Shown: one piece after another, positions 1-10,704 of the stretch
Position numbering within the stretch: the stretch's first letter is position 1
How the letters are laid out: each line of letters starts with the position of its first letter
Origin: Serratia quinivorans
Lineage (GTDB): Bacteria > Pseudomonadota > Gammaproteobacteria > Enterobacterales > Enterobacteriaceae
Reading direction: 5' to 3'
DNA: 64,000 nt
Assembly: GCF_946227985.1 (NCBI RefSeq)
Contig: NZ_CAMKGL010000009.1
Coordinates: 62,001-126,000 of the forward strand
Position numbers and translations under genes: made by a program
Notes under the pieces: generated by a model
The model's input: only the letters and a program-made list of their open reading frames with translations
Databases searched by the model: none
Told to the model about the DNA's origin: nothing

Positions 1-1
1 T

Positions 2-1006
2 GGTCTGGTTGATAAACCTAATTACCGTAAACGCCATCAGGGGCTGATCCCTCTGGTCGGGGGTATTTCTGTTTATGCCGGGCTGTGCTTTGCTTTCCTT
101 ATCTCTGACCAAACGATTGCGCATGGCAAACTCTACCTCGCCTGTGCGGGGATATTGGTGTTCGTTGGTGCTCTTGACGATCGTTTCGATATCAGCGTTA
201 AAATTCGTGCGCTGGTTCAGGCACTGGTCGGTATCGCGATGATGGTTTTCGCTGGGCTTTACCTGCGCAGTTTTGGTCATGTGCTGGGCGATTGGGAAAT
301 GCTGCTGGGGCCGTTTGGCTATCTGGTCACGCTGTTTGCCGTCTGGGCAGCCATCAACGCCTTTAATATGGTCGACGGCATTGATGGCCTGCTGGGCGGG
401 CTGTCGTGCGTGTCTTTCGGGGCGCTGGGCGTGTTGTTGTATCTGAGCGGTCATTCTGAATTGGCCTTCTGGTGCTTCGCAATGATTGCCGCCATCGTTC
501 CTTATATTCTGCTTAACCTCGGCATTCTTGGCCGCCGGTATAAAGTGTTTATGGGGGATGCCGGCAGCACGCTGATCGGTTTCACCGCCATTTGGCTGTT
601 GCTGCAAAGTTCGCAGGGCAAAGCTCATTCCATCAATCCGGTTACCGCGTTGTGGATTATTGCCATCCCGCTGATGGACATGATTGCGATCATGTACCGC
701 CGTTTACGCAAAGGGATGAGCCCCTTCTCTCCAGACCGCCAACACATTCACCATCTGATTATGCGCGCGGGCTTTACGCCACGGCAGGCTTTCGTGTTGA
801 TTACCCTGGCGGCAGCCTTGCTGGCGGCCGTCGGCGTGCTTGGCGAACGCCTTACTTTTATCCCTGAATGGGTTATGTTGGCATTATTCTTGCTTGCCTT
901 CTTTTTATACGGCTACTGCATTAAACGCGCCTGGCGTGTTGCACGTTACATTAAGCGTATCAAGCGTCGTCTGCGGCGTTCGAACGGCAATAAGCAAGTA
1001 TCTTAA
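2..1006 (+). CDS. wecA: WecA, UDP-GlcNAc:undecaprenyl-phosphate GlcNAc-1-phosphate transferase (5' truncated by window)
   Basis: Integral inner-membrane enzyme that makes lipid I of ECA by moving GlcNAc-1-P from UDP-GlcNAc to undecaprenyl phosphate; in many enterobacteria it also primes O-antigen. The reading frame is open from base 2, so the N-terminus lies outside the window. Visible family motifs are LDDRF (the DDxxD-like acidic motif), NAFNMVDGIDG, MGDAGS and the cytoplasmic HIHH motif in DRQHIHHL. Many hydrophobic segments separate them, and the tail after the last one is strongly basic (KRIKRRLRR). First visible gene of the ECA operon, 20 bases before wzzE. Seen: motifs and frame; role is family knowledge. 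Confidence 0.96.
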   Translation, partial: GLVDKPNYRKRHQGLIPLVGGISVYAGLCFAFLISDQTIAHGKLYLACAGILVFVGALDDRFDISVKIRALVQALVGIAMMVFAGLYLRSFGHVLGDWEMLLGPFGYLVTLFAVWAAINAFNMVDGIDGLLGGLSCVSFGALGVLLYLSGHSELAFWCFAMIAAIVPYILLNLGILGRRYKVFMGDAGSTLIGFTAIWLLLQSSQGKAHSINPVTALWIIAIPLMDMIAIMYRRLRKGMSPFSPDRQHIHHLIMRAGFTPRQAFVLITLAAALLAAVGVLGERLTFIPEWVMLALFLLAFFLYGYCIKRAWRVARYIKRIKRRLRRSNGNKQVS

Positions 1007-1026
1007 CCAGAGGCTTTTGGGCAGTG

Positions 1027-2079
1027 ATGAATCCAGAAACAAGGTCTGACAAGAATATCCCGGCGGTGGATAACGAACTCGATATCCGCGGCCTGTGCTG
1101 CACCCTGTGGCGAGGTAAGCCATGGATTATCGGTATTGCGGTGTTATTCGCCGTGGTTGCACTGATGGTTTCCTACCTGGTGAAACAGGAGTGGAGTGCG
1201 ACGGCGATTACCGATCGGCCAACAGTGAATGCGTTGGGGGGATATTATTCTCAGCAACAATTCCTGCGTAATCTGGATGTGCGGACCATGCCGGCTACCA
1301 GCACCGATCAACCCGGCATTGCTGACGAAGCCTATAATGAATTCATTATGCAGTTGGCGGCCTACGATACGCGTCGCGATTTCTGGCTGCAGAGCGATTA
1401 TTACAAGCAGCGCCAGGAGGGCGATGCTGCTGCCGATGCGGCATTGCTCGACGAACTGATTAACAACATTCAGTTCACGCCGCGTGATGATAAAAAAGTG
1501 CCGAACGACGGCGTGAAGCTGACGGCGGAAACGGCGGCGGATGCCAACCGTCTGTTGCGTCAATATGTGGCGTTCGCCAGTCACCGTGCTGCGCAGCATT
1601 TGAACGAAGAGACCCAGGGTGCCTGGGCGGCCCGTACCACCTCGATGAAGGCGCAGGTCAAGCGTCAGGAAGCGGTGGCGGCGGCAGTGTATAAGCGCGA
1701 ATTGAATACCATTCAACAGGCACTGAAAATTGCCGAGACGCAGGGTATCAGCCGGACTCAGACCGATACGCCGGCAGAGCAACTGCCGGACTCCGACCTG
1801 TTCCTGTTGGGTAAACCTATGCTGCAGGCGCGTTTGGAAGGGTTACAGGCTTCAGGGCCAACCTTCGATCTCGATTACGATCAAAATCGTGCGATGCTGT
1901 CGACATTGAACGTCGGCCCGACGTTGGACGAAAAATTTCAGACTTACCGCTATTTGCGGACCCCGGAAGAACCGGTAAAACGTGATAGCCCACGGCGGAT
2001 ATTCTGGTTGATCATGTGGGGCGCGATGGGTGCTTTGGTTGGCGCAGGTGTTGCCCTGGCGCGTCGGCCGCGTAATTAA
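1027..2079 (+). CDS. wzzE: WzzE, ECA polysaccharide chain-length regulator
   Basis: Polysaccharide co-polymerase (Wzz family) that sets the modal number of ECA trisaccharide repeats with WzyE. About 350 residues. There is a transmembrane segment near residues 35-55 (IIGIAVLFAVVALMVSYLV), a long periplasmic region with coiled-coil character (RTTSMKAQVKRQEAVAAAV), and a second TM close to the C-terminus preceded by the proline-rich stretch RTPEEPVKRDSPRR that is typical of Wzz proteins. GTG at 1024 immediately precedes ATG at 1027; ATG is taken as the start. It lies between wecA and wecB as in other ECA operons. Confidence 0.95.
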   Translation: MNPETRSDKNIPAVDNELDIRGLCCTLWRGKPWIIGIAVLFAVVALMVSYLVKQEWSATAITDRPTVNALGGYYSQQQFLRNLDVRTMPATSTDQPGIADEAYNEFIMQLAAYDTRRDFWLQSDYYKQRQEGDAAADAALLDELINNIQFTPRDDKKVPNDGVKLTAETAADANRLLRQYVAFASHRAAQHLNEETQGAWAARTTSMKAQVKRQEAVAAAVYKRELNTIQQALKIAETQGISRTQTDTPAEQLPDSDLFLLGKPMLQARLEGLQASGPTFDLDYDQNRAMLSTLNVGPTLDEKFQTYRYLRTPEEPVKRDSPRRIFWLIMWGAMGALVGAGVALARRPRN

Positions 2080-2102
2080 AAATAATATAATAATTCGCTG
2101 AA

Positions 2103-2138
2103 GGGCGCATAAGCGCCCAATTCGCAGGTACGCCTGCG
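2103..2138 (+). other. Two consecutive hairpins in the wzzE-wecB gap
   Basis: GGGCGC-ATAA-GCGCCC (2103-2118) is followed five bases later by CGCAGG-TACG-CCTGCG (2123-2138). Neither is followed by a T run, so simple termination is unlikely. They could act as an mRNA processing or stability element that sets expression of the regulatory gene wzzE apart from the enzyme genes. The function is inference. Confidence 0.5.
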
Positions 2139-2163
2139 GTTAACCGACAATAAGAGATTCGCT

Positions 2164-3294
2164 GTGAAAGTGTTGACTGTTTTCGGCACCAGACCTGAAG
2201 CCATCAAAATGGCCCCGCTGGTACATGCCCTGGCTCAGGATGAGGCCTTTGAATCAAGAGTCTGCGTTACGGCACAGCATCGTGAGATGTTGGATCAGGT
2301 ATTGCGGTTATTTGAGATAGTGCCTGATTACGACCTGAACATCATGAAGCCCGGCCAGGGATTGAGTGAGATTACCTGCCGTATTCTGGAAGGCCTGAAA
2401 GGCGTTCTTGAAGAATTCAAACCGGACGTGGTGCTGGTTCATGGTGATACTACCACCACGCTGGCGACCAGTTTGGCGGCGTTTTATCAGCGTATCCCGG
2501 TTGGGCATGTAGAGGCGGGTCTGCGTACCGGCGACCTTTACTCCCCATGGCCGGAAGAGGCTAACCGCAAGCTGACCGGCCATCTGGCGATGTATCATTT
2601 TGCCCCGACGGAAAACTCGCGTCAGAACCTGTTGCGCGAACTGTTACCTGACGATCATATCTTCGTCACCGGTAACACGGTAATTGATGCACTATTCTGG
2701 GTACGCGATCGGGTGATGGGCGATGCTGCATTGCATGACAGCCTGTCACAGCGTTATCCGTTCCTGGATGCCGATAAAAAAATGATCCTGGTGACCGGCC
2801 ACCGTCGTGAGAGTTTTGGCGGCGGGTTTGAGCGGATTTGCAGTGCGCTGGCAGAAATAGCCCGCACTCATCCCGATGTGCAAGTTGTGTACCCGGTCCA
2901 TCTCAATCCCAACGTTAGCGAGCCGGTCAACCGTATTCTGAAAGGGATCGATAACATCATCCTGATCGACCCGCAGGATTACTTGCCCTTTGTGTACCTG
3001 ATGGCCAACGCTTATATGATCCTGACCGACTCGGGTGGTATTCAGGAGGAGGCGCCGTCATTGGGTAAACCGGTGCTGGTCATGCGTGATACCACCGAAC
3101 GGCCTGAAGCGGTCGATTCGGGCACGGTGCGTCTGGTGGGAACCGACGTAGCCAAAATTGTTGATGCGGTTACCCGGTTGCTGATGGACGAAGACGAATA
3201 TCACGCCATGAGCCGGGCGCATAACCCTTACGGTGACGGGCATGCCTGCCAACGTATTCTCGAAGCTTTGAAGAATCATCAGGTGACACTATGA
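2164..3294 (+). CDS. wecB: WecB, UDP-N-acetylglucosamine 2-epimerase (non-hydrolysing)
   Basis: Converts UDP-GlcNAc to UDP-ManNAc in the cytoplasm, the first step towards the ManNAcA residue of ECA. 376 residues, the normal family length, with a GT-B type fold. Recognisable motifs are GTRPEAIK at residues 8-15, [20 protein letters not shown] and the C-terminal UDP-binding [10 protein letters not shown]. The start is GTG at 2164, preceded by an AAGAGA ribosome-binding sequence. The stop overlaps the wecC start (ATGA), so the two pathway enzymes are translationally coupled. Confidence 0.97.
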   Translation: MKVLTVFGTRPEAIKMAPLVHALAQDEAFESRVCVTAQHREMLDQVLRLFEIVPDYDLNIMKPGQGLSEITCRILEGLKGVLEEFKPDVVLVHGDTTTTLATSLAAFYQRIPVGHVEAGLRTGDLYSPWPEEANRKLTGHLAMYHFAPTENSRQNLLRELLPDDHIFVTGNTVIDALFWVRDRVMGDAALHDSLSQRYPFLDADKKMILVTGHRRESFGGGFERICSALAEIARTHPDVQVVYPVHLNPNVSEPVNRILKGIDNIILIDPQDYLPFVYLMANAYMILTDSGGIQEEAPSLGKPVLVMRDTTERPEAVDSGTVRLVGTDVAKIVDAVTRLLMDEDEYHAMSRAHNPYGDGHACQRILEALKNHQVTL

Positions 3295-4553
3295 GTTTTA
3301 GCACTATTTCGGTTATCGGCCTGGGTTACATCGGTCTGCCAACGGCGGCGGCGTTTGCCTCCCGCAAGAAAAAAGTGGTGGGCGTAGATGTTAACCAACA
3401 TGCGGTGGATACCATTAATCGCGGCGCGATCCACATCGTTGAACCCGATCTGGATAAAGTGGTGAAAGACGCGGTCGACGGCGGCTATTTGCAGGCGGTG
3501 ACCCAACCCCTGGCGGCAGATGCTTTCCTGATCGCGGTGCCAACGCCGTTTAAAGGTGACCATGAGCCGGATCTGGCCTATGTCGAAGCCGCGGCCAAAT
3601 CACTGGCACCGGTGCTGAAAAAGGGCGATCTGGTTATCCTGGAGTCCACCTCTCCGGTCGGCGCCACCGAGCAGATGGCGCAGTGGCTGGCCGAGGCGCG
3701 CAGCGATCTCAGCTTCCCGCAGCAGGCCGGTGAGGCCGCCGATGTAAACATCGCTTATTGCCCAGAGCGCGTTTTGCCAGGGCAGGTGATGGTTGAGTTG
3801 ATTCAGAATGACCGTGTTATTGGCGGCATGACGCCAAAATGTTCGGAGCGCGCCAGCGCGTTGTACAAGATTTTCCTCGAAGGCGAGTGTGTAATTACCA
3901 ATTCACGCACTGCAGAGATGTGCAAACTCACCGAAAATAGCTTCCGTGATGTGAACATCGCCTTTGCCAACGAACTGTCGCTGATTTGCGCCGATCAGGG
4001 GATCAATGTCTGGGAGCTTATTCGCTTGGCCAACCGCCATCCGCGGGTGAATATCCTGCAGCCAGGCCCTGGCGTCGGCGGCCACTGCATCGCGGTTGAC
4101 CCTTGGTTTATCGTGTCGCAAAACCCGCAGCAGGCGCGTTTGATCCATACTGCGCGTCTGGTGAATGACGGAAAACCTTTGTGGGTAGTCGACCGCGTGA
4201 AAGCGGCCGTTGCAGACTGTCTGGCGGCGACCGACAAACGTGCCTCAGAAGTGAAAATTGCCTGCTTTGGCTTGGCTTTCAAACCGAATATTGACGATCT
4301 GCGCGAAAGTCCGGCGGTGGAAGTTGCACATCTGATTGCCGATTGGCACGTGGGGGAGACGCTGGTCGTTGAGCCCAACGTGGAACAGTTGCCGAAATCG
4401 CTGGCTGGCCACGTGACGCTGAAAGCGTTGCCAGAAGCGTTGCAGCAGGCGGATGTACTTGTGATGCTGGTCGACCATAAGCAATTCAAGGTAATCAAGC
4501 CGGAAGAGATTACGCAGTCCTGGATCGTGGATACCAAAGGGGTTTGGCGTTGA
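3291..4553 (+). CDS. wecC: WecC, UDP-N-acetyl-D-mannosamine dehydrogenase
   Basis: NAD-dependent four-electron oxidation of UDP-ManNAc to UDP-ManNAcA, the acidic sugar donor of ECA. 420 residues. The N-terminal Rossmann motif [10 protein letters not shown] is at residues 10-19. The catalytic cysteine lies in [12 protein letters not shown], and the C-terminal UDP-binding domain contains [15 protein letters not shown]. This is the UDP-glucose/GDP-mannose dehydrogenase family. The start overlaps the wecB stop by four bases. Confidence 0.97.
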   Translation: MSFSTISVIGLGYIGLPTAAAFASRKKKVVGVDVNQHAVDTINRGAIHIVEPDLDKVVKDAVDGGYLQAVTQPLAADAFLIAVPTPFKGDHEPDLAYVEAAAKSLAPVLKKGDLVILESTSPVGATEQMAQWLAEARSDLSFPQQAGEAADVNIAYCPERVLPGQVMVELIQNDRVIGGMTPKCSERASALYKIFLEGECVITNSRTAEMCKLTENSFRDVNIAFANELSLICADQGINVWELIRLANRHPRVNILQPGPGVGGHCIAVDPWFIVSQNPQQARLIHTARLVNDGKPLWVVDRVKAAVADCLAATDKRASEVKIACFGLAFKPNIDDLRESPAVEVAHLIADWHVGETLVVEPNVEQLPKSLAGHVTLKALPEALQQADVLVMLVDHKQFKVIKPEEITQSWIVDTKGVWR

Positions 4554-5617
4554 AACGTATTTTAGTCACTGGAGGCGCCGGCTTTATTGGCTCCGCGGTC
4601 GTGAGGCATATTATCGAAGCCACGCAGGACAGCGTCCTGGTTCTGGATAAGCTCACCTACGCGGGCAATCTGGAGTCGCTTTCGGTGGTTGCCGATAACT
4701 CACGCTATTCGTTTGAGCAGGTGGATATCTGCGATCGCGCGGCGTTGGATCGGGTGTTTGCCGAGTATCAGCCGGACGTTGTCATGCATCTGGCAGCAGA
4801 AAGCCATGTTGACCGTTCTATCGACGGCCCGGCGGCATTTATTGAAACCAACGTGGTGGGCACTTACACCATGCTGGAGGCGGCCCGCCATTATTGGCAG
4901 CCGCTGGACGCGGAGAAAAAGCAAAGCTTCCGCTTCCATCACATTTCCACCGACGAAGTGTATGGCGATTTGCACGGCACGGACGATTTGTTCACCGAAA
5001 CCACACCTTACTCGCCAAGTAGTCCGTATTCGGCCTCGAAGGCCTCCAGCGATCACCTGGTTCGTGCCTGGCTGCGTACTTATGGCCTGCCGACCCTGGT
5101 CACCAACTGTTCCAATAACTACGGCCCCTATCACTTCCCTGAGAAACTGATCCCGTTGGTGATCCTCAATGCCGTTGCCGGTAAACCCTTGCCGGTGTAT
5201 GGCGACGGGGCGCAGGTACGTGATTGGCTGTATGTAGAAGACCACGCTCGTGCGTTGTACCAGGTGGTTACCGAAGGCGTGGTCGGCGAAACCTACAATA
5301 TCGGCGGACACAACGAGCGCAAGAATATTGAGGTGGTACAGACTATCTGCGATCTGCTGGAAGAGCTGGCCCCGAACAAGCCACAGGGCGTTGAGAAATA
5401 CCGCGACCTGATTACTTACGTCAAGGATCGTCCGGGTCATGATATGCGCTACGCGATAGATGCCGGAAAAATTGACCGGGAGCTGGGCTGGCGTCCGCAA
5501 GAAACCTTTGAAAGCGGCATCCGCAAAACGGTTTCCTGGTATCTGAACAATGAAACCTGGTGGCGTCGCGTTCAAGACGGTTCCTATGCGGGTGAACGTT
5601 TAGGTTTATCCGACTAA
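4550..5617 (+). CDS. rffG: RffG, dTDP-glucose 4,6-dehydratase
   Basis: Second step of dTDP-Fuc4NAc synthesis: dTDP-glucose to dTDP-4-keto-6-deoxyglucose. Extended SDR fold with GGAGFIGS at the N-terminus for [14 protein letters not shown], the catalytic THR/ASP-GLU motif in STDEVYG, and [12 protein letters not shown] with the YxxxK pair. I take the TTG at 4550 as start: its TTGA overlaps the wecC stop, it gives MKRILVTGG at the very N-terminus, and it yields 355 residues, the E. coli length. A further in-frame TTG exists at 4544. The rare start codon in an overlap suggests coupling to wecC. Confidence 0.95.
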   Translation: MKRILVTGGAGFIGSAVVRHIIEATQDSVLVLDKLTYAGNLESLSVVADNSRYSFEQVDICDRAALDRVFAEYQPDVVMHLAAESHVDRSIDGPAAFIETNVVGTYTMLEAARHYWQPLDAEKKQSFRFHHISTDEVYGDLHGTDDLFTETTPYSPSSPYSASKASSDHLVRAWLRTYGLPTLVTNCSNNYGPYHFPEKLIPLVILNAVAGKPLPVYGDGAQVRDWLYVEDHARALYQVVTEGVVGETYNIGGHNERKNIEVVQTICDLLEELAPNKPQGVEKYRDLITYVKDRPGHDMRYAIDAGKIDRELGWRPQETFESGIRKTVSWYLNNETWWRRVQDGSYAGERLGLSD

Positions 5618-5668
5618 ATTTAACGAGGTCGCCGCTTGAGTGGCGGCCCTGTGGATTCTGGAGTGAGT

Positions 5669-6550
5669 ATGAAAGGTATTATTCTGGCGGGCGGGTCCGG
5701 TACACGCTTACACCCGATTACCCGCGGTGTTTCCAAACAGCTATTACCTATTTACGACAAGCCGATGATTTATTATCCGCTGTCAGTTTTGATGCTGGCG
5801 GGGATCCGCGACATTTTGATCATCTCTACCCCAGAAGATTTACCCTCATTCAAACGCTTATTGGGCAGCGGTGAAGAGTTCGGCATTAGTCTTAGCTATG
5901 CCGAACAACCCAGCCCCGACGGCCTGGCGCAGGCATTTTTGATTGGCGAAGAATTCCTCGCCGGCGAACCGAGCTGCCTGGTGCTGGGTGACAACATTTA
6001 CTTTGGCCAAGGCTTTAGTCCGAAACTGAAGACGGTTGCCGCCCGTACGCAGGGCGCTACGGTGTTCGGTTATCAGGTCATGGATCCCGATCGCTTTGGC
6101 GTGGTGGAGTTTGATGATAATTTCCGCGCGCTGTCGATCGAAGAAAAGCCGAAAGCGCCTAAATCCAATTGGGCGGTGACCGGACTGTATTTCTATGACA
6201 GCCAGGTTGTGGAGTTCGCCAAACAGGTAAAACCTTCGGAGCGCGGCGAGCTGGAGATCACCAGCATTAACCAGATGTACCTGGAGCGTGGCGAACTGAC
6301 GGTTGAACTGCTGGGGCGCGGCTTCGCCTGGCTGGATACCGGTACCCATGACAGCCTGCTGGAAGCCAGCAGCTTTGTGCAAACGGTGGAAAAACGTCAG
6401 GGCTTTAAAATTGCCTGTCTGGAAGAAATTGCCTGGCGTAACGGCTGGCTGGACGATGAGGGCGTGAAACGCGCCGCACAATCGTTGCTCAAAACCGGTT
6501 ATGGAAAATACCTGCTGGATCTGCTGCATGCACGCCCACGCCAGTATTGA
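5669..6550 (+). CDS. rffH: RffH, glucose-1-phosphate thymidylyltransferase
   Basis: Makes dTDP-glucose from dTTP and glucose-1-phosphate, the entry to the Fuc4NAc branch. 293 residues. It has the nucleotidyltransferase signature [13 protein letters not shown] at residues 6-18, then [27 protein letters not shown] and the C-terminal [13 protein letters not shown] 5669 is chosen because the preceding CTGGAGTGAGT carries a good Shine-Dalgarno and MKGIILAGG matches the family N-terminus; an upstream TTG at 5636 would add an unconserved extension. The gene lies 51 bases after rffG and overlaps wecD. Confidence 0.96.
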   Translation: MKGIILAGGSGTRLHPITRGVSKQLLPIYDKPMIYYPLSVLMLAGIRDILIISTPEDLPSFKRLLGSGEEFGISLSYAEQPSPDGLAQAFLIGEEFLAGEPSCLVLGDNIYFGQGFSPKLKTVAARTQGATVFGYQVMDPDRFGVVEFDDNFRALSIEEKPKAPKSNWAVTGLYFYDSQVVEFAKQVKPSERGELEITSINQMYLERGELTVELLGRGFAWLDTGTHDSLLEASSFVQTVEKRQGFKIACLEEIAWRNGWLDDEGVKRAAQSLLKTGYGKYLLDLLHARPRQY

Positions 6551-7253
6551 GCCATTAGCCTGGGAAACTGAGTTTTTCGCCCTTAATAGCGCCAAACTCA
6601 ACTTCTCTACGGCGGCTCCGATGCTGAGCGAGGCCGAACTGGATGCCTACGCATTAGTGCAGGCCAAAATTCCTGCGCAGCAAACTGCTTTGGTGGACGG
6701 CTTGACCCGCTTGGGGTTCCAACTGGTTGAGGGGGAAGTTGATCTGGTGCTGAATATCGGCACGGAACGTGCATCACTTGATACCGAGGCTACGCAGGCC
6801 ATTCGCCCGGCGGTGCCGGCCGATATCCCGATGTTGCGCGCAGCGGCAGCCAGCGTGTTCACCGCCAGCCGTTTCCGCGCCCCCTGGTATCACTCCCAGG
6901 ATAGCGGCCGCTTTTATGCTGAATGGATAGAAAAGGCGGTATTGGGGACCTTTGACCATCAGTGTCTGCTGGCATTGGATCCTACCGGACAGCCGGAAGG
7001 CTTTGTCAGCCTGCGTGAACTCGATGGCCAGGAGGCCCGCATCGGCCTGCTGGCGGCGTTCCCCGGCGCGGCAGGCAAAGGAATTGGCTCGCGACTGATG
7101 GCAGCGGCCATGGCTGAGTGCCGCTCATTACAGCGCCTGCGGGTTGCGACCCAGTTCGGTAACATCGCCGCGTTACGGCTCTATCAACGACAGGGTGCTG
7201 TTATTGAAAGCACCTCGTACTGGTTATACAGAGGAAGACATGATTCCATTTAA
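6528..7253 (+). CDS. wecD: WecD (RffC), dTDP-fucosamine acetyltransferase
   Basis: N-acetylates dTDP-4-amino-4,6-dideoxygalactose with acetyl-CoA to give dTDP-Fuc4NAc. GNAT fold; the acetyl-CoA loop is seen as [16 protein letters not shown] near residues 180-195, followed by [14 protein letters not shown], the usual C-terminal GNAT motif. About 241 residues from ATG 6528 ([13 protein letters not shown], matching the E. coli SIEPLTWE region). An upstream ATG at 6501 is possible but less likely. It overlaps the rffH end by 23 bases and the wecE start by 14. Confidence 0.92.
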   Translation: MHAHASIEPLAWETEFFALNSAKLNFSTAAPMLSEAELDAYALVQAKIPAQQTALVDGLTRLGFQLVEGEVDLVLNIGTERASLDTEATQAIRPAVPADIPMLRAAAASVFTASRFRAPWYHSQDSGRFYAEWIEKAVLGTFDHQCLLALDPTGQPEGFVSLRELDGQEARIGLLAAFPGAAGKGIGSRLMAAAMAECRSLQRLRVATQFGNIAALRLYQRQGAVIESTSYWLYRGRHDSI

Positions 7254-8370
7254 CGCTCCACCGGTTGTTGGCACTGAACTTGACTATATGCAGGCTGCAA
7301 TGAGCAGTGGCAAGCTGTGTGGTGACGGGGGTTTTACCCGTCGTTGCCAGCAGTGGATGGAACAGCGGTTTGGCAGCCCGAAGGTGCTGTTGACGCCGTC
7401 CTGTACCGCCTCGCTGGAGATGGCGGCGATCCTGCTGGATATTCAGCCGGGCGATGAAGTGATCATGCCGAGCTTCACCTTTGTTTCAACCGCCAATGCC
7501 TTTGTGTTGCGTGGTGCCACCGTAGTGTTTGTCGACCTGCGTCCTGACACCATGAACATCGATGAAAGCAAGATTGAAGCGGCCATCACTGATAAGACCC
7601 GTGCCATTGTACCGGTGCATTACGCCGGTGTTGCCTGCGAGATGGACACCATCATGGCGCTGGCAGAAAAGTATAAATTGTTCGTGGTGGAAGATGCCGC
7701 GCAGGGCGTCATGTCAACCTACAAGGGGAAAGCGCTGGGGACCATAGGTCATATTGGCTGCTTTAGCTTTCACGAAACCAAAAACTACACCGCAGGCGGT
7801 GAGGGCGGCGCCACGCTGATCAACGATCCGGCGCTGATTGATCGGGCGGAGGTCATTCGTGAGAAAGGCACCAACCGCAGCCAGTTCTTCCGCGGGCAGG
7901 TGGATAAGTACACCTGGCGTGATATCGGCTCCAGCTATCTGATGTCAGATCTGCAGGCCGCTTATCTGTGGGGGCAACTGGAAGCCGCCGAAGCTATCAA
8001 CCAACGTCGTCTGGCGCTGTGGCAACGGTATTACGACAGCCTGCTGCCGTTAGCCAAGGCGGGCCGTATCGTGCTGCCGAGCATCCCGACGGACTGCGTG
8101 CAGAATGCCCATATGTTCTATATCAAACTGCGCGATGTTGAAGACCGTACGGCGTTTATCGATTACATGAAAGAAGCCGAGATCATGACGGTGTTCCATT
8201 ACATCCCACTGCATGATTGCCCGGCGGGCGATCGCTTTGGCCGCTTTGCCGGCGAAGATCGCTTCACCAGCCAGGAGAGCGCGCGGTTGGTTCGTTTGCC
8301 GCTGTTCTACAATATGACTGATGTCACTCAGCGCACGGTGATCAATACCATTCTCAGCTTCTTCGCCTGA
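7240..8370 (+). CDS. wecE: WecE, dTDP-4-amino-4,6-dideoxygalactose transaminase
   Basis: PLP-dependent sugar aminotransferase of the DegT/DnrJ/EryC1 family; it uses glutamate to aminate dTDP-4-keto-6-deoxyglucose. 376 residues from ATG 7240, which has GAGG seven bases upstream and overlaps wecD. The PLP lysine is in FSFHETKNYTAGGEGG, and VEDAAQG provides the aspartate that contacts the PLP ring nitrogen. In the pathway it acts after RffG and before WecD. Confidence 0.96.
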   Translation: MIPFNAPPVVGTELDYMQAAMSSGKLCGDGGFTRRCQQWMEQRFGSPKVLLTPSCTASLEMAAILLDIQPGDEVIMPSFTFVSTANAFVLRGATVVFVDLRPDTMNIDESKIEAAITDKTRAIVPVHYAGVACEMDTIMALAEKYKLFVVEDAAQGVMSTYKGKALGTIGHIGCFSFHETKNYTAGGEGGATLINDPALIDRAEVIREKGTNRSQFFRGQVDKYTWRDIGSSYLMSDLQAAYLWGQLEAAEAINQRRLALWQRYYDSLLPLAKAGRIVLPSIPTDCVQNAHMFYIKLRDVEDRTAFIDYMKEAEIMTVFHYIPLHDCPAGDRFGRFAGEDRFTSQESARLVRLPLFYNMTDVTQRTVINTILSFFA

Positions 8371-8371
8371 T

Positions 8372-9622
8372 ATGTCGCTGGCAAAAGCATCGATTTGGAC
8401 CGCCGGCTCTACGCTTATCAAGATTGGCGTGGGGCTGTTGGTGGTGAAACTGCTGGCGGTCGCCTTTGGCCCCAGCGGAGTTGGGCAGGCGGGTAACTTC
8501 CGCCAGTTGATTACCGTGCTGGGCGTGCTGTCCGGTGCCGGGATTTTTAACGGCATCACAAAATACGTTGCCGAATATCATCAGGATCCGCAGCGGTTGC
8601 GGCTGGCTGTTGGCACGGCGTCAACTATCGTGCTGGGTTTTTCCACGCTGTTGGCGCTGGTGTTCTTGTTCGCGGCCAAACCTATCAGCATCGGGCTATT
8701 TGGCCATGCTGATTATGTCGGCGTGGTGCGGGCGGTGGCGTTTATTCAGATGGGTATTGCTTACGCCAACCTGTTTATGGCGGTGCTGAAGGGCTACCGC
8801 GATGCGATGGGCAACGCCCTGTCGGTGATTGGCGGCAGCCTGATTGGCGTGGTGGCCTACTATCTGTGCTTCAGGCTGGGCGGTTATGAAGGTGCCCTGG
8901 CGGGGTTGGCGTTGGTACCGGCGTTGGTGGTGTTTCCCGCCGGCTTTATGCTGTGGCGGCGTAAAACCCTGCCGCTGAGCTATTTGGCGCTGGCGTGGGA
9001 CAAGGCGCTGGCCAGCCATCTCGGCAAGTTCACCATTATGGCCCTGATCACCTCAGTAACGCTGCCGGTGGCCTATGTGATGATGCGTAACCTGCTGGCA
9101 AGCCATTACAGCTGGGAAGAGGTGGGGATTTGGCAGGGCGTCAGCAGCATTTCCGACGCGTATCTGCAGTTTATTACCGCCTCGTTTACCGTCTATCTGC
9201 TGCCAACGCTGTCGCGGTTAAAGGAAAAAAGCGCTATCTCGCAGGAGATTGTGCGCTCCCTAAAATTTGTGCTGCCTGCGGTGGCAGCAGCAAGCTTCAC
9301 GGTCTGGTTGCTACGCGATTTCGCTATCTGGTTGCTGTTTACGGACAAGTTTGTCGCGATGCGCGACCTGTTCGCCTGGCAACTGGTGGGAGATGTGCTG
9401 AAGGTGGGCGCTTATGTATTTGGCTACCTGGTTATTGCCAAGGCGTCGCTGCGTTTTTATATCCTGACCGAAGTCAGCCAGTTCCTGCTGTTGACGCTGT
9501 TCTCGCATTGGTTGATCCCTTTGCACGGCGCGCTGGGTGCGGCACAGGCCTACATGGCAACCTACATCGTGTATTTCACGCTCTGTAGCTGCGTATTTAT
9601 TCTTTATCGTAGACGAGTATGA
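8372..9622 (+). CDS. wzxE: WzxE, ECA lipid III flippase
   Basis: Polytopic membrane protein of the MOP/polysaccharide-exporter superfamily that moves the undecaprenyl-PP trisaccharide from the inner to the outer leaflet of the inner membrane. 416 residues with roughly a dozen hydrophobic segments spread evenly along the chain and short basic cytoplasmic loops. Starts one base after the wecE stop and overlaps wecF by ATGA. The assignment rests on similarity to enterobacterial WzxE (N-terminus [19 protein letters not shown]) and on position. Confidence 0.95.
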   Translation: MSLAKASIWTAGSTLIKIGVGLLVVKLLAVAFGPSGVGQAGNFRQLITVLGVLSGAGIFNGITKYVAEYHQDPQRLRLAVGTASTIVLGFSTLLALVFLFAAKPISIGLFGHADYVGVVRAVAFIQMGIAYANLFMAVLKGYRDAMGNALSVIGGSLIGVVAYYLCFRLGGYEGALAGLALVPALVVFPAGFMLWRRKTLPLSYLALAWDKALASHLGKFTIMALITSVTLPVAYVMMRNLLASHYSWEEVGIWQGVSSISDAYLQFITASFTVYLLPTLSRLKEKSAISQEIVRSLKFVLPAVAAASFTVWLLRDFAIWLLFTDKFVAMRDLFAWQLVGDVLKVGAYVFGYLVIAKASLRFYILTEVSQFLLLTLFSHWLIPLHGALGAAQAYMATYIVYFTLCSCVFILYRRRV

Positions 9623-10704
9623 CTACACTGATTCACGTACTGGGATCTGACATCCCGCATCACAATCAGACGGTGCTGCGTTTCTTCAACGACGTGTTGG
9701 CGAAGCGCCTGCCGTCCGATCAGACACGTCATTTCATGGTGGCTGCCAAAGATGCCGCTGCGTTAGGGCCGTTCCCCGAACTGAACCTTGAATATCATCC
9801 GGATAAGAAAAGCCTGGCGACGGCGGTTATAGCCCGTGCTCAGGCCGATCGCGGCCAGCGTTTCTTCTTCCACGGGCAGTTTAACCCTACCTTGTGGTTG
9901 GCATTGCTGAGCGGGAAAATCAAAGCCCATCAGGTCAGCTGGCATATCTGGGGCGCTGACCTGTATGAAGACGCCACCAGTTGGAAATTCCGCCTGTTCT
10001 ATTTGCTGCGCCGCATTGCACAGGGCCGTGTTGGACGGGTGTTCGCCACCCGTGGCGATGTGATCCATTATCAACAGCGGCATGCACGTGTACCTGCCTC
10101 CCTGCTGTATTTCCCGACGCGGATGGATCCGGCATTGACCGGTATCAACGTTGAGAAAAGTCTGGCCGGGCCGATGACCATTCTGGTGGGCAACTCCGGC
10201 GATCGCACCAATCGCCACGTTGAGGCACTGAAAGCGATTCATCAACAGTTTGGCGCGGATGTGCGCGTGATCCTGCCGATGGGCTATCCGGCCAACAACG
10301 AGGCTTATATTGAACAGGTCCGCACTGCCGGGCTGGCGCTGTTCAGTGCCAACAATCTGCAGCTGCTGACGCAGCAGGTGGCGTTCGACGACTACCTGAA
10401 CATTCTGCGCGAGTGCGATCTTGGCTACTTTATCTTTAACCGCCAGCAGGGTATCGGCACGCTTTGCCTGCTGATCCAGTTTGGCGTGCCGTTCGTGCTG
10501 AGCCGTCAGAATCCGTTCTGGCAGGATCTGGCGGAGCAGCACCTGCCGGTGCTGTTCTACGGCGACTCTCTGGATGAGGCGGTGGTGCGTGAAGCGCAGC
10601 GCCAACTGGCGTCGGTGGACAAGCAGACGATTGCCTTCTTTAATCCCAACTACGTTGATGGCTGGCAACAGGCATTAGCCCTGGCGGCAGGGGATAATTC
10701 ATGA
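9619..10704 (+). CDS. wecF: WecF (RffT), TDP-Fuc4NAc:lipid II Fuc4NAc transferase
   Basis: Adds the third sugar, Fuc4NAc, to ECA lipid II at the cytoplasmic face of the inner membrane. 361 residues of glycosyltransferase family 56. Family-typical stretches include [12 protein letters not shown] near the start, [11 protein letters not shown] around residue 110, and [17 protein letters not shown] in the C-terminal half. There is no membrane span, in keeping with a peripheral enzyme. ATGA overlaps link it to wzxE upstream and wzyE downstream. Confidence 0.95.
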   Translation: MTTLIHVLGSDIPHHNQTVLRFFNDVLAKRLPSDQTRHFMVAAKDAAALGPFPELNLEYHPDKKSLATAVIARAQADRGQRFFFHGQFNPTLWLALLSGKIKAHQVSWHIWGADLYEDATSWKFRLFYLLRRIAQGRVGRVFATRGDVIHYQQRHARVPASLLYFPTRMDPALTGINVEKSLAGPMTILVGNSGDRTNRHVEALKAIHQQFGADVRVILPMGYPANNEAYIEQVRTAGLALFSANNLQLLTQQVAFDDYLNILRECDLGYFIFNRQQGIGTLCLLIQFGVPFVLSRQNPFWQDLAEQHLPVLFYGDSLDEAVVREAQRQLASVDKQTIAFFNPNYVDGWQQALALAAGDNS

